From NCBI RefSeq assembly GCF_017591425.1, contig NW_024467106.1, positions 22,124,501-22,188,500 on the forward strand: a DNA stretch of 64,000 bases, read 5' to 3'. The stretch comes from Ochotona curzoniae. Lineage: Eukaryota > Chordata > Mammalia > Lagomorpha > Ochotonidae. The position numbers and the translations under genes are program-made. How positions within the stretch are numbered: the first letter of the stretch is position 1; each line of letters opens with the position of its first letter. Shown piece after piece: positions 46,901-58,625 of this stretch. Under the pieces are notes generated by a model. It was not told the DNA's origin. It was given only the letters and a program-made list of their open reading frames with translations, and searched no databases.

Positions 46901-47168
46901 AATCATCATTAAGGAGAGTTTCTTTCATTCTGAGCTCAAGGAAAGAAAAGCAAAACAACCCTGTGTTTGGAGATCCAGACGCGTGGTCCCGGAGAACCAC
47001 AGAAGCCGACGCACACAGACATGAATTCAGAGGGAAACTCTGCACCCAACTGCAGGACATGCCAATTATATCTTCATTACCTTTGTGGCCACTGGCAGTG
47101 CCCACCATGGAACCACAAGCAAGAATCTTCTTAAACAAAACTTCTTTAAAGATACACCTTCGAAAATG

Positions 47169-47495
47169 GGATGGGGAGCCAGCACAATGGTTCAACGGGC
47201 TAATCACCTTTGTGCCAGTGCTAGCATTTCATATGGGCACCAGTTTGTGTCCTAGCTGCTCCGTTTCCCATCCAGCTTCTTGTCTGTACCCTGGGAAAGC
47301 AGCAGAGGATGGCCCAAGGTCTTGAGACCCTGCACCCAAGTGAAAGACCTGGAAATGGTTCCTGGCTCCTGGTTTCAGATGAGCTGAGCTCTGGACATTG
47401 TGGCCATTTGGCGAGTGAACCAGAAGATAGAAGAGCTTTCTGTCCCTTTTGCTCCATGTGAATCTGCCTTTCCAATAAAAAAAAAATCTTAACAA
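47169..47495 (+). mobile_element. CSINE copy
   Basis: GGGGAGCCAGCACAATGGTTCA, TTTCATATGGGCACCAGTTTG, GGGAAAGCAGCAGAGGATGGCCC and TGCCTTTCCAATAAAAAAAAAATC. Confidence 0.9.
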
Positions 47496-47506
47496 AAAAG
47501 AAGAAG

Positions 47507-47847
47507 AGGGCCCGGCGCGGTAGCCTAGCAGCTGAGGTATTCAGTTTGCATATGCAGGATCCCATATGGATGCCAATTCATGTCCTGGCAGCTCAGCTTC
47601 CCATCCAGCTCCCTGCTTCTGGCCTGGGAAAGCAGTCGAGGATGGCCCAAAGCCTTAGGACTCTGCACCCCTATGGGAGACCTGGAAGAGGTTCCGGGCT
47701 CCTCGCTTCAGATTGGCTCAGCTCTGGCCATTGTGGCTAGTTGGGGCAATGGGGAATGAATCAATGGATGGAAGATTTTCTTCTCTGTATCTGCTCCTCT
47801 CTGAATATCTGCCTTTCCAATAAAAATAAGAATAAATCTTTAAAAAA
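47507..47847 (+). mobile_element. CSINE copy, near consensus
   Basis: Complete head GGGCCCGGCGCGGTAGCC, GGATCCCATATGGATGCC, GGAAAGCAGTCGAGGATGG and CCAATAAAAATAAGAATAAATC. It follows the A-rich end of the preceding CSINE directly, giving a tandem pair. Confidence 0.93.
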
Positions 47848-48164
47848 GAGAGAGAAAACAAGACATGTCTTAGCAACCAATCAACCCTGAGACCACAGTT
47901 CATTTCCCTGACGCATGACTTTGGATGCCAAGTTTTGGGAATTAAAATCTAATTTATGATGGGAGTTATACAATCAAACTGACTGAAGTTACATGTAGTA
48001 GTCATTTTACAAATTGTCTATGTTTAGAAAAAAATAATTCTATTTTGCAAAATCAGGATCAAACTGCAGGTGTAGCATGCATAGGCCAAGTGATATCATA
48101 GGGTGTGGCAACTACAGAGCAACCAGCAGTCAATTCTCCTAATTGTGGTTTATGGAATGAACAG

Positions 48165-48290
48165 GTTCTCTTCCTGACTTCACCAATGAGGTAGCGGAAG
48201 CTGAGGCTCGTTGGTGATCCACACAGCTGGGATGCAGGGCCAGATTTGAACACAGATCCACCTGCCTGTGACGCCTTCTTAATGAGGCAT
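48165..48290 (+). repeat. MIR-like repeat
   Basis: AATGAGGTAGCGGAAGCTGAGGC, ATCCACACAGCTGGGATGCAGGGCC and GATTTGAACACAGATCC match the MIR core. Confidence 0.7.
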
Positions 48291-48419
48291 CCGTAACCAA
48301 CATTAACCTTACAGTCCTATGAAACTAGTCGGCAGAATGAGAGAGAACATGAGAATTCACTCAGACACACAAAAAAGAGCATTCAATTGACACAGGGTTA
48401 GAAAAAGCCCCTTGAGACA

Positions 48420-48650
48420 CCTGCACCCCTTGCTGGAGCTCCACTTTTGTTCCGCCTTCCTGCTAACGTGTACCCTGGGCAGACAGCAGATGACGGCCCA
48501 GACACTAGGGTTGCTGCTGCTTACATGAGAAACCCAGATTGAGTCCCTGGCTTTACCGCGGCCCAACTGTGGCTGCTGCAGGTGTCTGGAAAATGAAACA
48601 GCAAATGGAAGATCCCAGGAGTCAGTATTCTCTAGCCTTCAAGTAAAATA
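48420..48650 (+). mobile_element. CSINE copy, old
   Basis: GGGCAGACAGCAGATGACGGCCC, TGAGAAACCCAGATTGAGTCCCTGGC and AACAGCAAATGGAAGATCCC follow the CSINE order. The head is not recognisable. Confidence 0.65.
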
Positions 48651-48784
48651 TTTAAGTAAAACTATTTTTAAAGGGAAATAAAAACACAAGAGATGGGTAG
48701 AAAGACTGAGGTAATTTTAAAAATTGAAATTGATATCAATGATAACGGATTAGAAAGCAAAAAAGAAAACACCAAAGTAAGCTT

Positions 48785-49125
48785 TTTGGGGGCAGGCCTT
48801 GCAGCACAATGAGTTATGCCACTGTCTAGGATGCCAGCATTCCATATGGATGCTAGTTCGAGTCTTGGCTGCTCCTGATTGTGCTCCTGGGAAAGCAATG
48901 GAGGATGATCCAAGTGCTTGGGATCCTGTCCCTATGTAGGGGACCTGGATGAAGTTCCTATTCCTGGCTTCAGCTCAGCTCAGGTGCAGCCATAGTGGCC
49001 ATTTGGGGAGTGGAGCAGCAGGTGGAAGCTTTCCCTCCTTATCTCTTACTCTCTCTTCTGTAACTCTGTCTCTCAAATAAAGCCATCTCTAAAAAAAATA
49101 ATAATAATAAAATAAAATAAAGCAA
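48785..49125 (+). mobile_element. CSINE copy, diverged
   Basis: GGGGGCAGGCCTTGCAGCACAATG, CATTCCATATGGATGCTAGTTCGAGTC and GGGAAAGCAATGGAGGATG, with an (AAT)n/(AATAA)n simple tail at 49095-49125. Confidence 0.85.
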
Positions 49126-51825
49126 GCATTTTTGCAATTTGTATAAAAAAATTAAGAAAACAAGATTCTTGGGAGAAAAAAAGAATCTCCGAAATTTCAA
49201 GATGTTTTATAGAAACACAGCAAGATTCTGCAGAGGAAGCATTTCCTGGATCAGTACATACAGGTCAGCCTGTTCGCCTAATGTCAAGCTTTATTTACAT
49301 GCCTGATAGGTCCGGTTCAAATTATAACCATCGAATGGCTCAAGTGAGATTTGGCTGGGGAAAGAAAAGTGCACAGATGCCAACAGGGCATGGAGGCTTT
49401 TCAGTGCCGCTTGCAGAGTTCAGGATTGCAAACCAGACAAGGGCTGGATTCCAGATGAGCCTTCCCAGCCCTCTCATTTTCACAAGTTCTTAGCCAAATG
49501 GGAAATGTCTAGTCTAATCCCAGCTGCCCACGACACCAGTCAATGGCAAGTGAGGTTCAGTTTTGGGGCTTCTTATTTTTTTCTTCCAGATACCAGCAGC
49601 ATGAACACAATTACAACACATTAGACAAGATTAAGGCATATGACAAAAAAAAAAAGACCTCTGGACAAACCAAAAAATGAGAGAACAGAGCTTTGTTGTG
49701 GATTCACAGTTCTCATCCTGTACCAATTAGTTTACACTGTCTTCGTGCCGGGCCATGTGCTGGTCCGCAGCCTTCTAGCACTCAGATCTCATAGAAGAGA
49801 GAAAGGAGCAGTTGACTTCTGAAAAGACAGGCCTTCCTCCCTCCACGGACAGAGGAAATGAAAGAGACAAAGAGAACCAACAAACAGTAGCAGGAGAGTT
49901 CAACAGTTCTGTAAGAACAAGGAAGACATGGGGAAAAGTAAGAATCAATTGAAGTTGTGGATGCCACAGAGGACAGCCCCCTTGCATGCGCAGGTGCACC
50001 AAAGAATCAATTCTCCATTTTCTACAGCTCTGAGTAGAAGGTGTGAGGGAAGGTGAACTTGATTTTCATGCAGACGGGGTTCATTGCTCTGTGTGAATCA
50101 AGTACCAAGGGGGTGGAAGGAGACAAAAGAATTGTTGGCAAGTAAATCTTGAATTGACCAGGGCAAATGATTAAATTATCCCTCCTTTGGGGGAAGTGAA
50201 CAATTGAATGATGATCTATGCATTCAGCAAGTATTTATACAGCATCGAAGTTAACGTGAGATCTTATTCTAGGCCAGTAAGACTTAAGTCTTGACTTACT
50301 GTCTCAGACAGACATACAAATCACTGATTGTGACACACTGAAAAAAAATAGTTTTAATAGAAGCTTCTACAAAGAGAGAGCAGACTGGAAGGGAAAATTG
50401 GCAGCACTTGAGCTCAGAGGGAACGTGGGAGTGGAGAAGGTAGGCAGTTGCTGTTAAGGGAAACCCCTGACTGTCCATTAATAAATGTGACCAGTATTAA
50501 TTATTGTGATAATCAGTGAAATGAACAACCGACATGCAGATACTAATTGTTCCGTTCACCACTCTTCCACCTTAAATCATAGGTTTGAGAAACGAGTCAG
50601 AAACGAAATAACCGCATTCTTATCACCATGAAAGTGACTTAATTTCCCTTGGGTACAGAAACAGAGAACAGCACATGAATTTGAACAGAAAAACATGTAC
50701 CTCAGAGGGTGGGGTAAGTTTTGTGCAGGACAGTTTAAGAACTCCAACTTCTGAAATATCATAGAAAAGTTAAAAATAATGCACAGATTGCAATTTCCTC
50801 CAGAAAAAGCAACTCAAGTGGTATAAAGAGCTAGAAATACAGTGTAATATCGCCTGTGGATATTTTAAACATAAATAAGTGTAAATGGCTGAAGTCTCTG
50901 GGTGGGAGTACAGCCCAATTAAGCTGGTAAGAGAGTTCACTCTTGTTTAGAAACCATAGCGAAATTGAGAAAGGCACACACACAGCAACAACAGAGCAGC
51001 CAATTGTTACGTTTTTGTTAATAGCCAGGAAACTTCCAGAATGGCATGCAACGTCTATTATGCAACTGCTAATAAAAATAGTCAAAAGTATTTTTGTTCA
51101 TGTGACAGTGACCTAGGAATCTGTAGCAATCAAAGAAAGAATTCTGCTGCAGTGAGAAATCACTGATCTTTGCTTTGACTTGAGTCTTCATCTAAAGCCC
51201 AAAAAACTGCAGTTCTATGATGCAGTCCTGTAATTCAAGACATTGAAAACTGACCTCATCTCTCTCCAAAGATCTCTTTTTGTCTCCTGAATGCTAGAGC
51301 CTGACCCACCACCTCCTTGGTCAAGCTCGGAGTGTAAAGTTCTCCCATCCAGTTGCCTGTCTTCCTCTCCTGTGGCAGCTCACTGAAACAGGTACCGTAC
51401 TCTGCATTCCCACGCCAGGACTCACTTGGTACCCCCGATTTCTGATTTCTCGTTCCTCTGCCTTTCCCACCCATTGTTCACCTAGGTCCTCTAGTGCCAC
51501 GTGGGCAACCCAGCAGTCTCCTGCCTGGTTTTCCTTCCTTTGAGAGCTACTCTAGTTTGGCTGGGATATATTTTATAAGACTCACATAGCCCTTGTATGT
51601 TTATGATATGCTAATGTCTTATCGTGCAAGAATAGTCTCTACTTCTTAACTCAGTACCGAGAGACCTTAAGTCTAGTTCTATGCACATATCCAGCCTCCA
51701 GGCAGATTCTTTATGCATTCTTCATATTTCATCCCTGGGATCTTTGTCCAGGGCTACCTCGTACCCTTTTTCTTTATCCTTAGCAAATCCTTTTACTTCC
51801 TTTAAAATTCAATGGAAACATCACC

Positions 51826-52222
51826 TTATTTGGATGTGGTGTGAATATGTCTCCTAAGGTCTCACCTGTTGAAATTGAACTCCCATTATGATATATCAAG
51901 ACAGTTGGGAACTTAACATGACTTTGGTGTCTAGAGATGGGGCTTTCCGGATCATTCGAAGGAGATAAGATCACCAAGGTGAAGCTCCCATGACTGAAAC
52001 ATGGTGGCTTTTCTAAGCAGAAGGAGAGACACCAGACAGACACACACGTTCCGTGTCTCTTGCCATGTGATACCATCTGCCACCTCGGGACTCTGTGACT
52101 CCCTGCTGGCAAGACTGTCATCAGATGCCAGCCCTTGAACCTCCCAATGTGAGCTAAATAAACCTACTTCTTTCATGAAGAGTCTACCCCAGGTGTTTTG
52201 TTATAAAGATTGGCTGATATAC
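51826..52222 (+). repeat. Ancient LTR/MaLR-like repeat
   Basis: TGTGAATATGTCTCCTAAGGTCTCACCTGTTGAAATTGAAC at the 5' side, CTTGCCATGTGATACCATC in the middle, and GAGCTAAATAAACCTACTTC near the 3' end, a poly(A)-signal context typical of MaLR LTRs. Confidence 0.6.
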
Positions 52223-52635
52223 ACCCTCTACATTTTCCACTAGACTCACATTGTGATTCTTGCCCTGTTCTCACTGTACCTCATATTCTATTCGTACAAT
52301 ATGTCCTCTTCAGCCTCCTCCACTAGCAGTGATGACCAGATCAGTGATTCTAGCTCTAAAACATCACAGCCACTGAGGACCCAGGGTGACAGTGCCATCT
52401 GGCTTGGGTTCAACATCACCCTCTAGCAGGCCTATCCATTTCTGCTTCTAGTGGTTGATGCTACCTAGAATCAGTTCTATTTGTTCACAAACTCCCTTGT
52501 ACCAATTATTTTTGTTACTGAATTTATTTGTTACTGATCTTATTCAAGCTAATCAAGTATAATGACATAAAACATAGGCATATGTGTTATTTCTATGAAG
52601 ATTACATTGAATGCTACTTAAAATATTTTTTTTTT

Positions 52636-52940
52636 TAAAAGATTTATTTTTATTATTTTTTCATTGGAAAGGCGGATATACAGAGAGGAGAGACAGAGAG
52701 GAAGATCTTCCGTCCGATGATTCACTCCCCAAGTGAGCGCAACGGGCCGATACTATGCCGATCCGAAGCCAGGAGCCTCTTCCGGGTCTCCCACACGGGT
52801 GCAGGTTCCCAAAGCTTTGGGCCGTCCTCAACTGCTTTCCCAGGCCACAAGCAGGGAGCTGGAAGGGAAGCGGGGCTGCCGGGATTAGAACCGGGCGTGC
52901 GAGGCGAGGACTTAACCACTTGCGCCACCGCGCCGGGCCC
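52636..52940 (-). mobile_element. CSINE copy, young, with target-site duplication
   Basis: Close to consensus with intact CpG (CACCGCGCCGGGCCC, CTTCCGTCCGATGATTCAC). It is flanked by a perfect 13-bp duplication TAAAATATTTTTT at 52619-52631 and 52941-52953, and is inserted at the A-rich end of the older CSINE 52949-53265. Confidence 0.94.
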
Positions 52941-52948
52941 TAAAATAT

Positions 52949-53265
52949 TTTTTAAGATGATTTATTTATTTGAAAATCAAGAGTTCCAGGGATAGAGGGA
53001 GAGACAGAGATCCTCCGTCCACTAGTTTACTTCCAAAATGTCCACAACGGCCAATGCTAGACCTAACAGAAGCCAGGAGACAGAAACTTCTTCCTGGTTT
53101 CTCAGGTGGGTTAGAGGCCCAAGTACTTGGGCCAACTGTCACTGCTTTCCTAGGCATATTCACAGAGAACTGAATGGGAAATGGAGCACCATTGGAGGAA
53201 TCAAACTAGCATCCATATAGAATGCTGATGCTGCAATCAGTGGCTTTACCTGCTACAACCACAAC
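52949..53265 (-). mobile_element. CSINE copy, older host of a younger insertion
   Basis: TTTTTAAGATGATTTATTTATTTG, GAGAGACAGAGATCCTCCGTCC, AGCCAGGAGACAGAAACTTC and ACTGCTTTCCTAGGCATATTCAC mark a diverged reverse CSINE. Confidence 0.82.
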
Positions 53266-53267
53266 TT

Positions 53268-53540
53268 CAGTCCCTTGTGGCTCAGTTGGTTAAGATGCTG
53301 CCTGCATGCAATAGCAGCTTCCTCTGTAGGTGCTGGTTCAAGTCCCTGCTGTTTCACTTCTAATCCAGCTCCCTGGACCTTAACCATCCAAATGGGAGAC
53401 CCAAATGAAGTCCCTGGCTCCTGGCTTTGGCCTGATCCAGTCCCACCTGATGTGGCCATTTGGGTAGTAGACCAGTAAATGAAATCACTCTCTCTTTCTT
53501 TTTGTAACTCTGACTTTCAAATAAAATAGATAAATATTAA
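53268..53540 (+). mobile_element. CSINE copy, diverged
   Basis: TCCCTTGTGGCTCAGTTGG, GTGCTGGTTCAAGTCCCTGC (box-B-like), CCAAATGGGAGACCCAAATGAAG and TAACTCTGACTTTCAAATAAAATAG. The central GGAAAGCAG part is deleted. Confidence 0.78.
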
Positions 53541-53829
53541 AAATTAATAATCATCAAGCCAAACTGCTAAAACAATTCATGACAGTGTTGAGATTATTTC
53601 TCAAATGTCTAAGTTCTCATTCCACTTAAAACAAACTGAAACTGGAAGTACTGTACAACTCAATGTGCATGTGGTTTATGTGAAAGAAACCAGAGACCTC
53701 AATCAAAAGAGCTGGACAAATACATAGACTCGGTGCTTTGTCACAACACTAGTGACTGAATCATTTACATTTTAAATAAAAATATAATTAAGAACTTTAA
53801 AAAATTTTTCCTTGTTAAAATGGAGGTTA

Positions 53830-54180
53830 TTAAAAAAAAAACCTGGAAATAAGTGTTGGAGTAGATGTACAGAAACTAGAACCTTTGTGCACGATCACTG
53901 ACCATGTGGAATGGTGCTGCAGTTATGGCAAACAGTATGGAAGATTCTCAGATAATCAAAACAGAACTCCCATAAGATCCAGCAATCTCGCTTCTGGGTA
54001 TTTAACCAAAAGAACTGAAATCAATATCTCAAAAACTACCTGCACTGCAACTCAGTGCGGTGTTATTTGTAAGAGTCAGGAGATAGAAACAATCCATGCG
54101 TCCATCAGCAGTTAGATGCAGAAAGAAAATGTAGCACATAGTATAAGCTCATAAGGAATACCATTGGCACTAAAAATTAG
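53830..54180 (+). mobile_element. L1 fragment, left part
   Basis: ATGGCAAACAGTATGGAAGATTCTCAG, AAGATCCAGCAATCTCGCTTCTGGGTATTTAACC and ATCCATGCGTCCATCAGCAG are L1 ORF2 3' landmarks. Confidence 0.82.
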
Positions 54181-54187
54181 AAAACGT

Positions 54188-54500
54188 TGGGACTGGCACT
54201 GTGGTGGCTTCGCAGTGCATGAAGCCACTGCCTACAATGCTGCCATCCTATAGAAGCAATGATTTGAGCTCTAGCTGTTTCCTGCTAATGTACCCAAAAA
54301 GGCAAAAAGGCAAGAAGAGGGCCCAAATGCTTGGGCCTCTGCTACCCACAGGGGAGACCCAGAAGGGGGTTCCAAGCTCCAGGCTTTGGCCTTTCCCAGA
54401 CCGGCCATTGCAGCTACATGGAAAGTAAACCAGCAGATCAAAGAGTTCCCTTTTTCTCTCCCCCAACTACTATAATTTTGCTTTCCAAATAAGTAAATAA
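54188..54500 (+). mobile_element. CSINE copy inside an L1 fragment
   Basis: GGGACTGGCACTGTGGTGGC, GGGAGACCCAGAAGGGGG and GTAAACCAGCAGATCAAAGAG with a CTTTCCAAATAAGTAAATAA end. The sequences on both sides are consecutive parts of one L1. Confidence 0.8.
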
Positions 54501-54504
54501 TGGG

Positions 54505-54850
54505 GAGGGGAGAGTAGAAAATGCTGTCATATATTACAACATGGAGGAAACCTGAGGACATTATTCTATGAAAAACAAGCCAGCCATAAAAGGACAAGTG
54601 TAACATGACTCCATTTGAGTTCAACTAACTGAAATAGTCAAACTCTGAGACAGAAAATAAAGCCTGTGTCCTAGGGACTAGGGAAGGGAGGACAGTGACG
54701 AATCATTCCATGGGTATAGAGTTCTGGCCATGTAAGACAAAAAGGTCTAGACATGTTGTACAATACACAGATGGGTATCACAATTGTACTGTATATTTAA
54801 AAATTTGATAAGAGGGCAGATTTCATGATGTGCATTTTAAGATAATCCAA
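54505..54850 (+). mobile_element. L1 fragment, right part
   Basis: ATATTACAACATGGAGGAAACCTGAGGACATTATTC and AATAAAGCCTGTGTCCTAGGGACTAGGGAAGGG continue the L1 3' region from 54180. Confidence 0.75.
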
Positions 54851-55178
54851 TTAAGTATTTTTAGATAGATCTGTTAGATCTTTCACCAGCTTAACTTCGG
54901 TTATCCACATAATGACTTATTTAAGCTTCTTAAGAACTTGTCTGCTAGATCGAATCTGTGGACACCTGTGGCTAGGAAGCCACATAAGGTACTGGTACTG
55001 TCCCTGTCAATCCAAAATGTAACACAAGCTCCACAGGGCAAGGGTTCTTGCTGTTTTTGTCACTGATGCAGCTCAAGTGCTTAGAAGTTCCGGGAAAGAT
55101 AACTTAAGAAAAATATTTGCTGGGTTGAATTTTATGGACAGCTTTCTTAATTTCAGGAGGAATTAACACATGAATGGT

Positions 55179-55290
55179 TCTCAAAAAGTTCATGGGAATT
55201 GTGTATTATGAAAAAAACAACATGCATTGAAAATTTCTGGACCAAAAGTAACCAATGTGTTGATTTCATTTTCCAAGGGCTTTCAAGAGT
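55179..55290 (+). mobile_element. Mariner-like short element, copy 5, best preserved
   Basis: TCTCAAAAAGTTCATGGGAA at one end and TTTTCCAAGGGCTTTCAAGAG at the other are near inverted repeats. Between them lie TATTATGAAAAAA, CATGCATTGAAAATTTC and CCAAAAGTAA. This looks like a small non-autonomous DNA transposon. Confidence 0.5.
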
Positions 55291-58200
55291 TTCCCTGTAT
55301 AAACTGTTAGGAGTTGCGACAAGACTATGTGACACAGAGCTGTCGGTTTGATTTACTCACTCAAGGAGCCTACTTATTTTAAAACATGTCTTAGGCTTTA
55401 TCTGGAATTTCACTGTCCTTCCACTTAACTGCCTTCTTCCTCACTTTGTGCTATAACACTAAACAGAATTTGGCATCAAGAGCAAAAAGCAGAAACTACA
55501 AATCACCAACAAAACTTTCCAATGATTTCCTTTGAAGATTCTCAAGAATGTTCTCCATGGACCATTCCAAAAGAGAACTGTATCAGAAACTAAGCTTTAG
55601 AACACAAACCATTTCAATTCTCTCCGGACAGGGCCTGAGGAGGCACATAACTCTGCAGAGGTAGTCGCATTAGTTTTATTTCCTCCTTTTGATTATGTCT
55701 TGAAAATCTCCAGGCCAAGGCCTCTGGCACCTCCTTGTCTTCTATCATCAGAGGAGCTCTCTGGCCTGGATGCACAAGATTATGATACAATGGCCAAGGG
55801 ACAATGGACGCCAAATGACTATATATAGGAATTCTGAGCTTGGTTGTCATGGAGGCAAATGGAAAAACAAACGCCTAATCCTGAAAATAAGGTTGAGGCC
55901 AAACTCGAAGGAAACACACACTGAAAACTTCCTGTCATTCTGATGAGTAAAAACAAAACCTTGAAATACGATCATGGAGTAGGAGGAAAAATATCCAAAC
56001 GACAAAAAAAAATTAGTCCTAAAGGTGACAAATCACAGCCAGCAAGGGGTAACCTTTTTGAGACTTAGTGTCCTATACATACTTAACTCTTCATATTTTC
56101 CATACTTCATACTGAAATTCATTGAAAGGTCTCTCAAAAGTCTTATTTTGTATGAAGTTTCTCATGTTGTCATTTTAGATATGTCATTCTCCCCAGGAGG
56201 TTGAACCTGAGAAAAAGAAGACTGAAGGGGATTCCAGTTCCCTGGGTTCTATATTTGGGGACAAATACAGGTTGCCTTTCTGTATTTATCCAGCCACTGG
56301 CTTCATCATTCACTCAGTTGACAAAATCAGAACAAATTGTTGATTCATTTCTTTCTTCATTGTACACTTTCAATGAGTCCAAAACATTGATGGGTTCGAT
56401 CACCTGAAGCTCTTCCCTGGGACCCTTTCACCAGTCTATTGTCATTGCTGGTGGTTGTGCCTTCTGGTTGTTTATTTCAAGTTCATCTGCAAAATGATCC
56501 CAGCTAGCTTTCTGCTTCCCAGTTTCTTCTCCCCTTGTGACTTATTTCTAAAACTTCTTCTTAACTAAACTCTTCTTGCAGAAAAAACTCCAACTCTGAA
56601 CCACTGTGCTCAGCCCCTCTTTCATCTTTCCCTATATTCATATTGTTGCCACAATGTGCTCAAAGTATCCATTCTTGCATGTGTGGACATGGTATCTGTA
56701 ATCTTTAAGTTCAACTTAGCTCAAAAGCCTGGCCTGAAACAAGTTCTTCAGAAGCAATGTTGAAAACATCCAAAAATAGTCCAAATCAAAAATAGTAGTC
56801 TGGAAAACTCACATTCACAAGGAAAGTCCAATTGACCACAATGACACTCTTTGTATACTTCCCATTTGAAACACTGACCCATTTTCACTGAAATGAGCAT
56901 GAATCTTTTAAAATTACCTGGACAAAGGCCTCTGAACATTTCAGTATTTGGATGCAGTGGAATTCAGAATCAATGACCAGCCCAAGAGCCAAAGGCTCTG
57001 AACCTAAATCATCTAACATCAAAATTCTGAAGTAGTTGACATCAAGATATCTAGAAGCCAATTAGATGATTCAATTTGTAACTCTCTCTCCCTCCTCGTT
57101 TGCAACCCATTGTAGGCACAGATTTCTATGAGATGCTCAAAGTACAGGTACCATTTATTTAAACACAATCTGACTTTTTGATAACCATTGCCCAAGATCA
57201 CACAACTACAGCCCTTTGTGTCCAATGTGAATGGTCAGGACAAGGTAGTTATGATTTACTTTCAGGTATTCAGAAAAACACTTTTGCTGTGTAAAATGTT
57301 TTGTCAACATTTCCACCATCAGGAATGCACTCCAGATCTGCCCTGTGCAGACTTTTCATGTTGCAGAAGGGCTTGTGCTGGCTCGGGAAGGCAGAGATGG
57401 CTTTATGTTCCCCGACAGTCAACGGAGAAACAGGAACATAACCTGGGGTTCCTGCATGTCCCAGTTACAGAAACGTGCTATTTTTCTGCCAGTCATTAGC
57501 AAATATCGTAGGTATTCCTTTTGCAACTCAAACTGTGTGTTCTTAAAAATCCTCCTTAAACCAGGCTGAGAATTCTTAGGGAAACAAATGAATTTGTGGT
57601 GGTGACGCCTTTTTAACATTTTCAGAGGAAGCTCTGGGTGCCATCTGCCATTGTTAATTGAGACGCTCTTACAATACCAAATGCATAATTCACCTGTGAC
57701 TCTTGAATTGTGTGATGAGGAAGAAACATTTCCTGCTGTTCGTTTAGATCGCATAGATGTCTTTAACCACGCTCAAAAACCCAACGAAAAGCGTTGAATA
57801 CAAAAGCCTCTTTATGTACATGACTTGGCCTCAACCATGGAGAGCTTTCGAACAATCTCAGATGGGATTTAGAGCTCACAGGCCACGGGCAAGGCCACAG
57901 TGCCCCCTCCTCAAGACCTGACTGGAAGGAAGATACCTACCGACTTCAAGGAGTTGGCCACAATGGACGGCCGCCTCTGAATAGTGCTGTGAGAGTGTGG
58001 ATAGGGAACCACTGCAGAGATTTCTTAAAAGATTAGATAATCAGGAGAAAAGAACATATCTTGGTATAAGGATATATATTTAGATACATGTAGAGCTCTA
58101 AGTGATGGCGAGAAAATCAGGTGAGAAAAGCGACGGTTGATCAAGAAGAGCAATGAACAGCCATGCTTCAAAGCACAAAGCTATTCTAAAATTGTCCCTG

Positions 58201-58469
58201 AGGGGGGAAATCTCTGAACCCACAAACCCAGTGGGCCTCTTACTGGTTTTTTTTTTCCGCCTATTCCCCGACAGTGCAAGACAATCTTAGCTCTGGGTTA
58301 AGCTATATTTTTAATCCCTATTAGAGCAGTAGGCTTTTCCTTTAGGATAACTCCTCCACCCCCTCCAAACTCCGCTCCAGGAACACTGCTCACTGATGCT
58401 GGGCTCCACTGCAGGGTGTAAGCATCAAGGCATCAGATACTGAGGTCCAGGTTCCCCTTTCACTGTCTT

Positions 58470-58625
58470 AGCCAGCTCTGTGTCCAGCAACTGTGTCAAA
58501 TGCTTTTTACAAAGTCTCCAGTTGATCTTTACTGTGATCTTGGGGAATGAGAATTACTATTTCCTGTTTTATAGATGGGAAAATGAAGAGGGAGATGGAA
58601 GAGGGAACTTGCCAGCTCTGCAGGC
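58470..58625 (+). repeat. MIR-like repeat
   Basis: AATGCTTTTTACAAAGTCTCC, GAATTACTATTTCCTGTTTTATAGATGGGAAAATG and GGGAACTTGCCAGC match MIR. A second piece (58690-58800, AAACGGAGATGACACTGGCGG) looks like another decayed MIR. Confidence 0.65.

Noticed and set aside
57188..57499. 103-codon plus-strand frame with many Cys and His
   Set aside because: The residues do not follow C2H2 spacing, and its start lies in MIR-like sequence (CCCAAGATCACACAACTA).
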